A stretch of 46,237 nt of DNA from an uncultured Verrucomicrobiota bacterium (GCA_903831085.1 CAIKWE010000055.1:1-46237), one strand, 5' to 3'. Shown: positions 8,621 through 17,157, counted from the stretch's first letter. Notes: generated from the sequence alone by a model not told the origin. Numbers and translations: made by a program.

Positions 8621-9388
8621 TCAGGAAACCGTCAACCCGTCCCACGGAACCTCAATCCCGACGGGCAGCGACGCCTGGAGCGTATCGTGATCCGAATGAT
8701 GCGTCAGGTGGGTCAGGAACGACCGTTTAGCACCGATCCGTTGCAAATTCTCCACGCACTCCTCGATAGAAAAATGGGTCGCGTGCCTGCCGGGACGCAG
8801 GCCGTCAAGAATCATGACATCAAGGCGTTCCAATATTTGGAAGCTTTTCGTCGAAATGCCGGAGCAGTCGGGAATGTACGCCAGCCGCCTGCCATCCGCT
8901 TCGACCAGAAATCCGTAAACCGGTTCCTCGCCGTGCATGACCGGAACCGGCGTCACCTTCGCGCCGCCGATTTCCACCGGCGCGGTCATTTCCGTAAAGA
9001 CCACACGCGGCACGCCACCGAACGAATGGCTCGGCTTATCAACATAATCAAACTTGGTTCGCATCGAGGCGATCGTCTCCGGCGAACCGTAGACGTGAAT
9101 ATGCGCCTGCTGCAGGTCACTAAAGCGACGGATGTCGTCAAAACCGAAAATGTGGTCGGCGTGCGGATGAGTGATAAAAACCGCATCGACCCGCTCCACG
9201 CCAAAGGTCAGCACCTGATCGCGCAGATCCGGCGGCGTGTCGAACAGCAAGTGCTTTCCGCCCGCCTGAACATAGAGACTGCACCGGCGGCGTTTATTCT
9301 TCGGATTGTCCGACCGGCAGACTGCGCAGTTGCATCCAATCATTGGAACGCCGTGCGAGGTTCCCGTGCCTAGAAAAGTGAACTTCAT
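8621..9388 (-). CDS. MBL-fold metallo-hydrolase, PhnP-like
   Basis: The 255-residue product carries the metallo-beta-lactamase metal motif HPHADHIFG, an early GTGTSHGVPMIGC with a nearby CAVC, VMHGEEP, IPDCSG and a final THLTHHSDHD. The N-terminal GTGTSxGxPxxGCxCxxC arrangement is that of PhnP-like phosphodiesterases and related tRNase Z-like hydrolases. It is probably a cytoplasmic cyclic phosphodiesterase, with the exact substrate unknown. There is no phn operon around it. One TTCCA-N5-TGGAA palindrome lies in its coding sequence at 8828-8842. Confidence 0.88.
   Translation of the reverse strand: MKFTFLGTGTSHGVPMIGCNCAVCRSDNPKNKRRRCSLYVQAGGKHLLFDTPPDLRDQVLTFGVERVDAVFITHPHADHIFGFDDIRRFSDLQQAHIHVYGSPETIASMRTKFDYVDKPSHSFGGVPRVVFTEMTAPVEIGGAKVTPVPVMHGEEPVYGFLVEADGRRLAYIPDCSGISTKSFQILERLDVMILDGLRPGRHATHFSIEECVENLQRIGAKRSFLTHLTHHSDHDTLQASLPVGIEVPWDGLTVS
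8828..8842. repeat. TTCCA-N5-TGGAA palindrome in the MBL-fold gene
   Basis: An exact copy of the dispersed 15-bp palindrome lies within the coding sequence. Confidence 0.75.
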
Positions 9389-9683
9389 GACAGTCGTTTA
9401 ACTTCCAAGGCTCTTGATTGCACGTCAAATCGTGTTCGCCGTGCTGAGGGGAATAGATTTTCACAGAAGGTCACAAAGGAAAACGAAGTAAGACCAAACC
9501 CGCATGACACCCGGTAGAAGAACGCCCGGTCGGGTGACCGGGCCTACAGTTTTCAGATTCTGATTTTGTAGGCCGGGTGACCTCACCCGGCGGATACGGT
9601 TAAATACCGAGTTTAACCCGGAAATGGCACAAGAGGGATGTCCTTTGTTTACCTTCGTTACCTTCTGTAAAACTCTGAAGGAT
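9389..9683. repeat. Intergenic repeat block between MBL gene and infA
   Basis: No gene is seen here. A TTCACAGAAGGTCACAAAGG-type word near 9458-9483 faces its inverted counterpart near 9640-9672 (CCTTTG...CCTTCTGTAAAA), with a REP-like inverted pair (9524-9591) between them. The same word pair recurs around 42.6 and 44.1 kb. Confidence 0.7.
9524..9591. repeat. Inverted pair of GTAG-headed REP hairpins
   Basis: The left unit (9524-9547, minus) is GTAG followed by stem GCCCGGTC/GACCGGGC. The right unit (9568-9591, plus) is GTAG followed by the perfect 9-bp stem GCCGGGTGA/TCACCCGGC. The two heads face each other across about 20 bases, as in BIME-type REP pairs. Confidence 0.8.
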
Positions 9684-9908
9684 TTAAGCGTGGCGGTAGG
9701 TGATGCGGCCTTTGGTCAGATCGTAGGCGGAGATTTCAACGGTCACCTTGTCGCCGATAGAAATGCGGATGAAATTTTTGCGGATTTTGCCGGAGACGTG
9801 CGCCAGCACCGTGTGACCGTTATCGAACTTCACACGATACATCGTGCCGGGAAGCACCTCGGTCACCGTCCCGTCCAATGAAACTAAACTACCTTCATCT
9901 TTCGCCAT
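9684..9908 (-). CDS. infA: Translation initiation factor IF-1
   Basis: IF-1 binds the ribosomal A site and assists IF-2 and IF-3 at initiation. The 74-residue S1-fold protein has [42 protein letters not shown] and [11 protein letters not shown], nearly identical in layout to known IF-1. The ATG at 9908 follows an AGGGGA ribosome binding site. It stands alone here, away from the ribosomal-protein operon where many bacteria keep it. Confidence 0.96.
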   Translation of the reverse strand: MAKDEGSLVSLDGTVTEVLPGTMYRVKFDNGHTVLAHVSGKIRKNFIRISIGDKVTVEISAYDLTKGRITYRHA

Positions 9909-9937
9909 ACAGTCCCCTGCACAGAAATTAGGAATGC

Positions 9938-9967
9938 TGTATATTCTTTCCCCGATACCGGAAACAA
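9938..9967 (-). promoter_or_regulatory. Candidate sigma70 promoter of infA
   Basis: On the minus strand TTGTTT is followed after 18 bases by TATACA, about 30 bases upstream of the start codon of infA. Position and match are reasonable, but it is unproven. Confidence 0.4.
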
Positions 9968-10020
9968 GTGGAAAATATGGAGATTTGGCATCATGGGACT
10001 GAGAATAAAACATTCCCGGA

Positions 10021-10049
10021 TTGCCGCCCCCGAACCGCCGCGCTACATT
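10021..10049 (+). promoter_or_regulatory. Candidate sigma70 promoter of the 10.1-kb hypothetical gene
   Basis: TTGCCG and TACATT are 17 bases apart, ending 66 bases before the ATG. A very similar CGCCGNGCTACATT context precedes purM, which supports it. Confidence 0.4.
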
Positions 10050-10115
10050 CCGAGCATTGGTAATTTAACCCGTCAAAAAACTGAAGTGCGCGAATAACAC
10101 TGTTGTGTTTGAAAG

Positions 10116-10760
10116 ATGAAAGATTTCCTGAGTCATTACTATCGCAGGGGCAAGCCTCCATTCCGGAGCATGTCCTATCTACCGGACGACGAGGCAGAGC
10201 ATGTCGGGTTGGCGTTGTTTAAGGAAAACCTAAAGGCCTTTCGCAGGTTTGGAAAGTTTCCCACATACTGGCCTCGTCGCAGAAGAACGGAACAGTGGGT
10301 CCGGTCTGAGTTCGTGAAGAAAGGCGGAATGCCCGTTGAGCCGTATCCTCAGTGCATGGTTCTCGGAACATCCAGCTACATCGCATCACTGGGAGATGAC
10401 GGCGGGTACGTTGAACTTCGCATTCCCCTTTCAGACTTCGACCCGAAAGAAGTCAGCTTCACATATTCCGATTGCATGGTCTCCATGTGGCTGTTCGAGG
10501 AACAGCAGAACAAAAAATATTTCAATCCACGGATTCACGGCAAGGTATTCACCTTGCCGGAGATATTGGAGGTTGTGAAAACCCACGGCATCCCAGAGAG
10601 CGAATGGCAAACGGACCCCACAAAGTCATTCGATTTCTTCGTGGAAGCCCAAGTGTGGAGTTTTCGACCGTTGAAGAAGTACATTGAGAAACACAACCAA
10701 GCATCGGATGCTATCGGCGCGGATGCTACGCCTCAGCATCAACGCTGGCGTTCAGCCTAA
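10116..10760 (+). CDS. Hypothetical protein, 214 residues
   Basis: I do not recognise the family. The protein is soluble with no signal peptide or membrane segment, basic in the first half (WPRRRRTEQWVR), and rich in aromatic residues. The last 20 residues (around ASDAIGADATPQ) look like a low-complexity tail. A GAAAG site lies directly before the ATG, and a plausible promoter lies at 10021-10049. It runs on the opposite strand to its neighbours, stands alone, and its end overlaps the end of the COG2509-type gene by nine bases in a convergent arrangement. It may be an accessory gene. Coding status is likely from the length and frame, but function is unknown. Confidence 0.6.
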   Translation: MKDFLSHYYRRGKPPFRSMSYLPDDEAEHVGLALFKENLKAFRRFGKFPTYWPRRRRTEQWVRSEFVKKGGMPVEPYPQCMVLGTSSYIASLGDDGGYVELRIPLSDFDPKEVSFTYSDCMVSMWLFEEQQNKKYFNPRIHGKVFTLPEILEVVKTHGIPESEWQTDPTKSFDFFVEAQVWSFRPLKKYIEKHNQASDAIGADATPQHQRWRSA

Positions 10761-12374
10761 TTCCATTTTTTCAAACACCGCTTCGGCAATGCGCAGGCCG
10801 TCGATGCCGGAGCTGACGATGCCGCCGGCGTAGCCCGCCCCTTCACCGCAGGGATAGAGTCCGCGCACCGCCGACTGTCCGTCTTCGCCGCGTACGACAC
10901 GCACCGGACTCGAACTGCGGGTTTCGGATGCGTAGAGCAAAGCCTCATCCAGAATCACGCCGCGCATACTGCGCAGCATTTTCGGCACGGCGCTGCGTAA
11001 GGTGTGTTCGACAAACTCCGGCAGCAGTCCGCGTAACTGCGCCGGACGGGCCATTGTGCAGGAACGTTCCGCCGGAAGATCGGACGGTGCCGCGCCTTCC
11101 AGAAAATCGACCAGCCGCTGGGCTGGCAAAGAATAGTCGCCGCCGCCCGCCGCGAACGCCGCCGCTTCGAGCTTTTTCTGAAATTCGATTCCGGCCAGCA
11201 CCCTGTAGCCGAGGTCGCTGACCTCGGTCTCCTTACCGCCCTCACGGAGGGCGGCTACAGTTGGAAAGTCGGTTGTCATCACTGGAACGAGAAAGGCGGC
11301 GTTGCCGAACGGTTTGTCGCGTTTGGAAAGGCTCATGCCGTTGGTGGTCATCAGACCGTCCGATGAAGCGCAGGAAATTACCAGTCCGCCGGGACACATG
11401 CAGAAAGAATAACAGGCGCGGGCATTTTTCTCTTCACGGCGCGTCAGCCGGAAGCTGGCCTTTCCGAGACTCGGAAAACTTCCGCCCCACTGCGCCGTAT
11501 CAATCCGGTGCTGAGGAATTTCAAGCCGCACACCGACGGCGAACGGTTTGGCTTCGAGCGGTACGCCCTGCTCCGCCAGCATTTCGTACATATCGCGAGC
11601 GCTATGGCCGGTCGCCAGCACACAGCAGTCGGTGCGGAATTCTGCGCCGGAAATCACCGCGCCGCGCACCGCGCCGTTTTCAATTTCCAGCCGGTCGAGC
11701 CGCGCGCCGAAACGCACTTCGCCGCCCAGTTCAATAATGCGATTGCGCAGCGCCGGAACCAATTCTTCGAGTACGTCGCTGCCGATGTGCGGTTCGGCGT
11801 CGATCAGAATATCGGGCGATGCGCCGCAACTGACCAGCGCTTCGAGAAAGCGGCGAACACGCGGACGGTCTTTACTGCGCGACGTCAACTTGCCGTCGGA
11901 AAAAAGACCCGCGCCGCCTTCGCCGTAGAGCACGTTGCTCTCGACATCCAGCGTTCCGTTTTTCCAGAAGGCTTCAACCCGTTTGGCGCGCGGCGCGGCG
12001 GCTTCGCCGCGTTCGATCAACAACGGCTTGAGTCCGGCTTCGGCCAGACCGAGCGCAGCCATCAGTCCGGCGGGGCCAGCGCCAACAACCAGAGGACGGA
12101 AGTCAGAGGTCAGAGGACAGAGGTCATGGACAAGATGTTTCAGTTCGGAAACTTCTTCGACATCGCGCAGTCCGGCAGGAAGTTTGCCGGCAAATTCGAT
12201 TTCGACCGCGACGGTCATGCGGGGCGAACGTCCGCGGGCGTCAATCGAGCGGCGGACGGTTTTTAAGTCGCTCAAGGCCGACGGATTGCAACGCAGAGCC
12301 TTGGCGGCGGCTTTCAAAAGCTGATCCGGCGTATATCCCGGCGGCAGGTCGAGTTGGTTTAACCGTAATTTCAT
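10752..12374 (-). CDS. FAD-dependent dehydrogenase, COG2509 type
   Basis: This 540-residue flavoprotein has an N-terminal domain of about 90 residues, then a Rossmann FAD site VVGAGPAGLMAALGLAEAG, a conserved NVLYGEGGAGLFSDGKLTSR block, CVLATGHSARDMYEML, MCPGGLVISCASSDG and a C-terminal YPCGEGAGYAGGIVSSGIDG that closes on FAD. These match the large uncharacterised COG2509 family of cytoplasmic FAD/NAD(P) oxidoreductases, whose substrate is unknown. Two repeat elements lie in frame: a low-complexity word just before the Rossmann strand (12091-12127, encoding LVHDLCPLTSDFRP) and a complete REP pair (11205-11258). Neither hits a recognisable motif. Confidence 0.88.
   Translation of the reverse strand: MKLRLNQLDLPPGYTPDQLLKAAAKALRCNPSALSDLKTVRRSIDARGRSPRMTVAVEIEFAGKLPAGLRDVEEVSELKHLVHDLCPLTSDFRPLVVGAGPAGLMAALGLAEAGLKPLLIERGEAAAPRAKRVEAFWKNGTLDVESNVLYGEGGAGLFSDGKLTSRSKDRPRVRRFLEALVSCGASPDILIDAEPHIGSDVLEELVPALRNRIIELGGEVRFGARLDRLEIENGAVRGAVISGAEFRTDCCVLATGHSARDMYEMLAEQGVPLEAKPFAVGVRLEIPQHRIDTAQWGGSFPSLGKASFRLTRREEKNARACYSFCMCPGGLVISCASSDGLMTTNGMSLSKRDKPFGNAAFLVPVMTTDFPTVAALREGGKETEVSDLGYRVLAGIEFQKKLEAAAFAAGGGDYSLPAQRLVDFLEGAAPSDLPAERSCTMARPAQLRGLLPEFVEHTLRSAVPKMLRSMRGVILDEALLYASETRSSSPVRVVRGEDGQSAVRGLYPCGEGAGYAGGIVSSGIDGLRIAEAVFEKMELG
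11205..11258. repeat. REP pair inserted in frame in the flavoprotein gene
   Basis: Unit one (11205-11227, plus) is GTAG with stem CCGAGGTC/GACCTCGG. Unit two (11236-11258, minus) is GTAG with stem CCGCCCTC/GAGGGCGG. The block is 54 bases, exactly 18 codons, with no stop in the coding frame. An intergenic block at 17302-17360 has the same layout and shares the first stem. Confidence 0.8.
12091..12127. repeat. AGTCAGAGGTCAGAGGACAG-type low-complexity word in the flavoprotein gene
   Basis: This is a run of GTCAGAGG-like units, also found inside three other genes of the window (23096-23174, 42055-42125, 43555-43627). It lies in frame between the N-terminal domain and the FAD-binding strand. Confidence 0.7.
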
Positions 12375-12445
12375 AGGAATTTTCTTTAAATCAGGCGGGA
12401 AAGGTATATTAGTGCCCGCTTATTTTGCGACCAAAAAGGAGTTCC

Positions 12446-14110
12446 ATGCACACGCGTTTGATTCCGCAGGTCTTCACCTGCTACCGTTCGGGCTATTCAC
12501 TGAAACATTTTGCCAACGATCTGATCGCCGGACTGATCACCGGGATCGTCGCCCTGCCGCTCGCCATCGCCTTCGCCATCGCCTCCGGCGTCAGCCCGGA
12601 ACAGGGACTTTACACCGCCATCATCGCGGGTTTCATCATTTCCTTTTTCAGCGGCAGTCAGGTGCAGATCGGCGGCCCGACCGGCGCGTTCATCGTGATC
12701 GTTTACGGCATCGTTCAACAGTACGGCATGGCCGGACTGACGGTCGCCACGCTGATGGCGGGTATGATGCTTCTGTTGATGGGCGTCTGCCGCCTTGGCT
12801 CGGTTCTTAAATATCTGCCCTACCCGCTCATTATCGGCTTCACCACCGGGATTGCAGTCATCATCGCCGTCACGCAGATTCCCGCCTTTCTCGGCATACA
12901 GCTCGAAAAAATTCCCAGCGAGTTTATCGGCAAGCTCAAAGCCATCGGTACACATCTGCACCTGATTGACCCGCTTTCCGCCGCGCTTGGCCTGCTGGCT
13001 CTGCTGATCATGATTATCTGGCCGAAAGTCACCCGCCGTGTCCCCGGTTCGCTGGTTGCGATTCTGGTCACCACGTTGCTCGTTTCCCTGCTGAAACTTC
13101 CGGTCGAAACTATCGGCAGCCGCTTTGGCGGAGTACCGAACCATCTGCCGTCTTTTGTTTTCCCTTCCGTCAGTCTTGAGCTGATGCGCGGGCTTTTCCA
13201 GCCCGCGCTGACCATCGCGCTGCTGGCCGCGATTGAATCGCTCCTCTCCGCCGTGGTCGCGGACGGGATGACCGGACAGAAGCACCGCTCCAACATGGAA
13301 CTGGTCGCGCAAGGCATCGCCAATATCGCCTCGCCGCTTTTCGGCGGCATTCCGGCGACCGGCGCGATTGCCCGCACCGCCACCAATATTAAAAACGGCG
13401 GCACCACGCCGCTGGCCGGAATCGTTCACGCCATCACGCTGCTGCTGATCCTGCTTTTCTTCGGACACTATGCCGCGCTGATTCCGATGAGCGCGCTGGC
13501 CGCCGTCCTGCTCATTGTCGCCTACAACATGAGCGAGTGGCATTTCTTCGTGAAACTCTTCTACAGCCCGCGCAGCGACGTTCTGGTTTTGCTCACCGTC
13601 TTCCTGCTGACCGTCTTTGCCGACCTCACCGTCGCCATTCAGACCGGCGTGGTGCTTTCCGCTCTGCTCTTCATGCGCCGCATGGAAACGGTGACCAACG
13701 TCGGCGTTGTTAATCTGGATGACGAAACCGCCGATAAAAATGATCCGAACGCCCTGACCCGTTTCAACGTGCCGAAGGGCGTCGAAGTGTTTGAGATCAA
13801 CGGCCCCTTCTTCTTCGGCGCCGCCAGTAAATTCCAGGATGAAATCAGCAAAATCAAAATGCCGAAAGTGCTGATCCTGCGCATGCGGAATGTTCCGGCC
13901 ATTGACGCCACCGGCCTGCGGGCGCTCGAAGGAGTTGTCAAAGCGGCGAAGCGTGACGGCACCGTCCTGCTGCTTTCCCGCGTCCACAAACAACCGATCG
14001 ACGCGATGAACAAGGCGAAGCTGATCGAAAAAATCGGCCACGCTAACTTTCATAAGGACCTTGCCCACGCGCTGGATCATGCCCGCCGGATTATTCAGGA
14101 ACAAAGCTGA
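12446..14110 (+). CDS. SulP-family anion transporter with STAS domain
   Basis: This is a membrane anion transporter of about 554 residues, of the SulP/SLC26 family, which moves sulfate, bicarbonate or related anions. It has about 10-14 hydrophobic segments. The N-terminal LIAGLITGIVALPLAIAFAI and SGVSPEQGLYTAIIAG, the SGSQVQIGGPTGAF motif and the GIPATGAIARTATN loop are diagnostic. A C-terminal cytoplasmic STAS domain (about 435-550) includes VFEINGPFFFGAA and the DATGLRALE loop. The start at 12446 follows AAAGGAG; a TATATT at 12405-12410 may be its -10. It is monocistronic and convergent with the next gene. The anion cannot be told from sequence. Confidence 0.92.
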   Translation: MHTRLIPQVFTCYRSGYSLKHFANDLIAGLITGIVALPLAIAFAIASGVSPEQGLYTAIIAGFIISFFSGSQVQIGGPTGAFIVIVYGIVQQYGMAGLTVATLMAGMMLLLMGVCRLGSVLKYLPYPLIIGFTTGIAVIIAVTQIPAFLGIQLEKIPSEFIGKLKAIGTHLHLIDPLSAALGLLALLIMIIWPKVTRRVPGSLVAILVTTLLVSLLKLPVETIGSRFGGVPNHLPSFVFPSVSLELMRGLFQPALTIALLAAIESLLSAVVADGMTGQKHRSNMELVAQGIANIASPLFGGIPATGAIARTATNIKNGGTTPLAGIVHAITLLLILLFFGHYAALIPMSALAAVLLIVAYNMSEWHFFVKLFYSPRSDVLVLLTVFLLTVFADLTVAIQTGVVLSALLFMRRMETVTNVGVVNLDDETADKNDPNALTRFNVPKGVEVFEINGPFFFGAASKFQDEISKIKMPKVLILRMRNVPAIDATGLRALEGVVKAAKRDGTVLLLSRVHKQPIDAMNKAKLIEKIGHANFHKDLAHALDHARRIIQEQS

Positions 14111-14111
14111 A

Positions 14112-14867
14112 TTATTCGTCCATCGACCACAGCGGGATCGGTATCCAGGCGAGCTGCAGATAGGCGCGGTCGTTTTTCTGTCCGAAAGCCAGCAGACCGC
14201 AGAGGAAATAATAGGATGTCAGCCGGTCATACTGGGCCCGGTTCAGGGATGTCACGGGCCAGGAATAACATGACCCCATTTCGTCCTGCTTAACGCCGTC
14301 CAGCGATGTGGTAAACCAGCAGAGAGACTCAGGTGACATCATATTAGGGGAACCTGGAATCAACTCCCCTTCTGTCACCGGCATCAGACTGGACTGGTAC
14401 GCCACAAGAGGAATGACGCCCGCTCGCAAGAACCGCTCATACGCAATGCACTCACCGCTGGGATAATCGTAAACCGCCGCATCACCGGCCACAAACATAC
14501 CGGCGATAAACGGAAGAATGGTTGTTCCCCAGCAGTTCAGTTTCATGCACAGACTGCGTCCGCCCTTCTCCTTGCCGGGAAGCCAGAATGAACGCTCATG
14601 ATAAGGCCCCACCGGAATCTTCCAGCCGAACTCTCTGTGAAGTTTGGTGGTGTATCCTCCGTAAGCTCCGCGGTCGAAAAGCAGCGTCACATCGCTGGTC
14701 GCGGCCTCCACCCGGATTTCATCCATTTGCTGGGTGGTCGCATCAGGCAGACAGTCCGCCCATTCCGCTCTTGCGCCGGATCCGTTCCCCGGCAGCTGAT
14801 AAAAGTTGCAACATCCGCAAACCAGCATCAGGAATAGTATAAAAACAGGCGGAAGGATAAATTTCAT
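14112..14867 (-). CDS. Hypothetical lipoprotein, 251 residues
   Basis: The ATG at 14867 gives a hydrophobic leader ending LMLVCGCCNF, which resembles a lipobox, so the product is probably a lipoprotein or at least exported. I recognise no domain. It is rich in Tyr, Trp and Cys and describes a compact extracytoplasmic protein. Its 3' end abuts the end of the SulP gene with one base between, in convergent orientation and without a visible terminator. It is divergent from the next gene, with 86 bases between the two starts. Confidence 0.6.
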   Translation of the reverse strand: MKFILPPVFILFLMLVCGCCNFYQLPGNGSGARAEWADCLPDATTQQMDEIRVEAATSDVTLLFDRGAYGGYTTKLHREFGWKIPVGPYHERSFWLPGKEKGGRSLCMKLNCWGTTILPFIAGMFVAGDAAVYDYPSGECIAYERFLRAGVIPLVAYQSSLMPVTEGELIPGSPNMMSPESLCWFTTSLDGVKQDEMGSCYSWPVTSLNRAQYDRLTSYYFLCGLLAFGQKNDRAYLQLAWIPIPLWSMDE

Positions 14868-14953
14868 CGGTGTCCGGCTTGTAAGCAATCCGCCGATGGA
14901 AGTCAACCGTTCGCGGATTGTCTTTTCCGAATCCGTCCGGTAAGCTTCGGAAC

Positions 14954-15904
14954 ATGAAAAAGTTCCTGTTTCTCGGACTTCTTTTAATCCGTCTGCCGGC
15001 CGGCGCCGTTGAAAAAGGAATGGCCCGTAATGCGGTTCTTGCAGAGCTGGGCGAACCGTCTGGATCCATGCAGCGCGATGGAAAAGAAATTCTCCTGTTT
15101 AAAACAGGTACGGTCACCCTGCAGAACGGCGTGGTGATTAAAGCCGATCTTTCACAGAACTATGTGCGGCAGGCTGAAGAACGTGCCGTCAAAGCCAAAG
15201 AGTTCGAGGCGGTAAAGCAGGCGGAACTGGAAAAACAAAAACTGCTTTATCCGGAAGACAACATAGTCCGCATCGAATGCGTTTACGAAAAAACCGAAAA
15301 CTGGGAAACTCTTCCTGAATCCATCCGCCCCGCGCAGGGAAGATACGGATACAATGTTTACATTCCTCAGGGTTATCACGAATCAACCGACAGAGCCTAT
15401 AAGTGCCTTTTCATTGAATCCTCAGCGCTCTGGGGCAGCGTTAAAGAGCGCGTCCGTAAAGAAAAATGGATGGTCGTCATTCTACCCGATGCCCCGCAAC
15501 AGCAAGTCGGCAAGACGATTAATGGAAACTTTCTGGCCGCGTTTGACGATGCGATCGGGCGGTTCCGGATAGACAAAGAGCGGATTTTCATCAACGGCAA
15601 AGTTCCGTCCGCCATATTTTCCACTATGCGCCCTGTTGCCGGAATTATCCTTCTGGATCCCGACTTCCGCGGCTTTGAAAAAGCCGGTGTCTCCCTGAAC
15701 TTCCTCAGCAGAAATCCGGATCTGCGCGCCTATGTACTGCTCAGCAACAGCGACCGCGACAGCACGCTCTTTCAGGGACAATTCATTATCGACCATATTC
15801 CGAAACACTACGTCGGAATCTATGAAGGCAATGTAGCGGTTCTGCCGCAACAGCTGGCCGACGAAGCCCTCGACTGGATGAAGAAAGAATACTCCCTGCC
15901 CTGA
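14954..15904 (+). CDS. Exported protein: BamE/SmpA-like module plus degenerate alpha/beta-hydrolase-like domain
   Basis: The ATG at 14954 gives a signal peptide (MKKFLFLGLLLIRLPAGA). Residues about 20-60 (KGMARNAVLAELGEPSG ... ILLFKTGTVTLQNGVV) look like a small SmpA/OmlA-type module. A charged, probably helical linker follows (EERAVKAKEFEAVKQAELEK). The rest (YNVYIPQGYH ... RFRIDKERIFING ... AGIILLDPDFRG) follows the layout of secreted esterase or PHB-depolymerase-like hydrolases. The expected GxSxG nucleophile elbow is replaced by NGKVPSAIFS, so catalysis by the normal serine looks lost. The homology to hydrolases is my inference from pattern and is weak to moderate. Confidence 0.6.
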   Translation: MKKFLFLGLLLIRLPAGAVEKGMARNAVLAELGEPSGSMQRDGKEILLFKTGTVTLQNGVVIKADLSQNYVRQAEERAVKAKEFEAVKQAELEKQKLLYPEDNIVRIECVYEKTENWETLPESIRPAQGRYGYNVYIPQGYHESTDRAYKCLFIESSALWGSVKERVRKEKWMVVILPDAPQQQVGKTINGNFLAAFDDAIGRFRIDKERIFINGKVPSAIFSTMRPVAGIILLDPDFRGFEKAGVSLNFLSRNPDLRAYVLLSNSDRDSTLFQGQFIIDHIPKHYVGIYEGNVAVLPQQLADEALDWMKKEYSLP

Positions 15905-15909
15905 GCAAA

Positions 15910-17157
15910 TCAGTCCGCGGCCATTGCTTTCGCAGCCAGATATCCGGTCGTCCAGGCGGCTTGCAGATTGAACCCGCCGGTCAGCGCGTCGATATCGAGC
16001 ACTTCGCCCGCAAAATAGAGACCGGGACAAAGACGGCTTTCCATGGATTGGAAATTCACCTCTTTCAGCCGAATGCCGCCGCAGGTGACAAACTCCTCGC
16101 GGTGTGGATTTTTCCCAGTGATTGGAAGAACAAAGCCGCTGACCTGCGCCGCGATATGCCGCAGCGCCTTGACCGGACACGCGCCCCACTCACGGGTCCC
16201 GTCCACACCGGCGCGGGCCACCAGCAGTTTCCAAAGCCTGGAAGAAAGCCCGACCGGCGACCACGTTCCGACCAGTTTACGCGGCGAAGCGGCGCGGAAT
16301 TTTTCCAAGGTTTGGAAAACCTGTTCCTCGCTCTGCGCCGGAAGCCAGTTGATCTTCATGTCGAAACGATACTTCGTTTCCGCCAGTGTCCGCGCGCCAA
16401 ACGATGAAAGTCGTAAAACTGCCGGGCCGCTCACTCCGCCGTGCGTGATCAGCAAAGCGCCTTCAGCTTTCAGCCCCGGTGCGCTGACGCGGACGTCTTC
16501 AACCACAATTCCCGCCAGCGCGGTGAAATCTTTGTCCGACGTCTTGAAGGTGAAAAGCGACGGCACGCACGGCTCAATCGCGTGCCCCAGTCCTTCGATA
16601 AACGCCCCGCCGCCTGTGGCGACCAAAAGTTTTTTACAGGCAAGCTGCTCCCCGTTCGCCAGCTTGACGTTAAATCCGCCCTCGAACTTCCACACTTTGG
16701 ACCCGAGCGAAGCGAGAGGGGCCCCGTTATCGCGGGGCAGCAGCCGAAGGATGCGGCAAACTTCAGAGTTCGTTCGAATGTCCGCTCCACTTTTGAGCAG
16801 AGCATTGATGACATCCTCCGAAGTATCCGACTGTGGGAAAACACAACCATCATCGAGCGTAACCAGCGGGACACCGTGCGCCTCGAACCACTCAATAGTT
16901 TCCGCCGGACCGAAGCGGTGAAACGGGCCGATCAGCTCCGCGCCGCCGCGCGGATAGTTTTGAACAAAGGTGCGGATGTCGGAACACTCGTGCGTCAGGT
17001 TGCAGCGTCCGCCGCCGGAAACGCGCACCTTCGCCAGCGGCTTCGCGCCCTTTTCCAGCACAAGGACTTTCAACTCCGGTGCCTCTTCGGCAAGCACGGC
17101 GGCGGCGAATATTCCCGCCGCCCCTCCGCCGATTATGATGACATCTGAAGAAATCAT
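15910..17157 (-). CDS. BaiN/YhiN-type FAD-dependent oxidoreductase
   Basis: The 415-residue cytoplasmic flavoprotein belongs to the HI0933/BaiN family. The N-terminal IIGGGAAGIFAAAVLAEE binds the ADP part of FAD, and KVRVSGGGRCNLTHE is the family signature. The C-terminal FVTCGGIRLKEV and FAGEVLDIDALTGGFNLQAAWTTG motifs are also typical. Some members reduce bile-acid intermediates; for most the reaction is unknown. Three exact TTCCA-N5-TGGAA palindromes (16039, 16229, 16303) and one near match (16122) lie in its coding sequence. Its stop codon is five bases from that of the convergent upstream gene. Confidence 0.9.
   Translation of the reverse strand: MISSDVIIIGGGAAGIFAAAVLAEEAPELKVLVLEKGAKPLAKVRVSGGGRCNLTHECSDIRTFVQNYPRGGAELIGPFHRFGPAETIEWFEAHGVPLVTLDDGCVFPQSDTSEDVINALLKSGADIRTNSEVCRILRLLPRDNGAPLASLGSKVWKFEGGFNVKLANGEQLACKKLLVATGGGAFIEGLGHAIEPCVPSLFTFKTSDKDFTALAGIVVEDVRVSAPGLKAEGALLITHGGVSGPAVLRLSSFGARTLAETKYRFDMKINWLPAQSEEQVFQTLEKFRAASPRKLVGTWSPVGLSSRLWKLLVARAGVDGTREWGACPVKALRHIAAQVSGFVLPITGKNPHREEFVTCGGIRLKEVNFQSMESRLCPGLYFAGEVLDIDALTGGFNLQAAWTTGYLAAKAMAAD
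16039..16317. repeat. Cluster of TTCCA-N5-TGGAA palindromes within the BaiN-type gene
   Basis: Exact copies are at 16039-16053, 16229-16243 and 16303-16317. A one-mismatch copy is at 16122-16136. The centre bases differ in every copy while the arms are constant. Confidence 0.8.

Noticed and set aside
10690-10775. An integron attC site at the end of the 10.1-kb hypothetical gene
   Set aside because: The tail peptide looked cassette-like, but I find no paired core sites (RYYYAAC/GTTRRRY) and no integrase or neighbouring cassettes.
12497-14104. A 535-codon open frame antisense to the SulP gene
   Set aside because: It is acidic and low in hydrophobic order, has no motif, and mirrors the GC-rich third positions of the SulP gene, which is clearly the coding strand.
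14905-14953. A shared regulatory site between the two divergent exported-protein genes
   Set aside because: The gap is short and I see no palindrome or convincing promoter hexamers.
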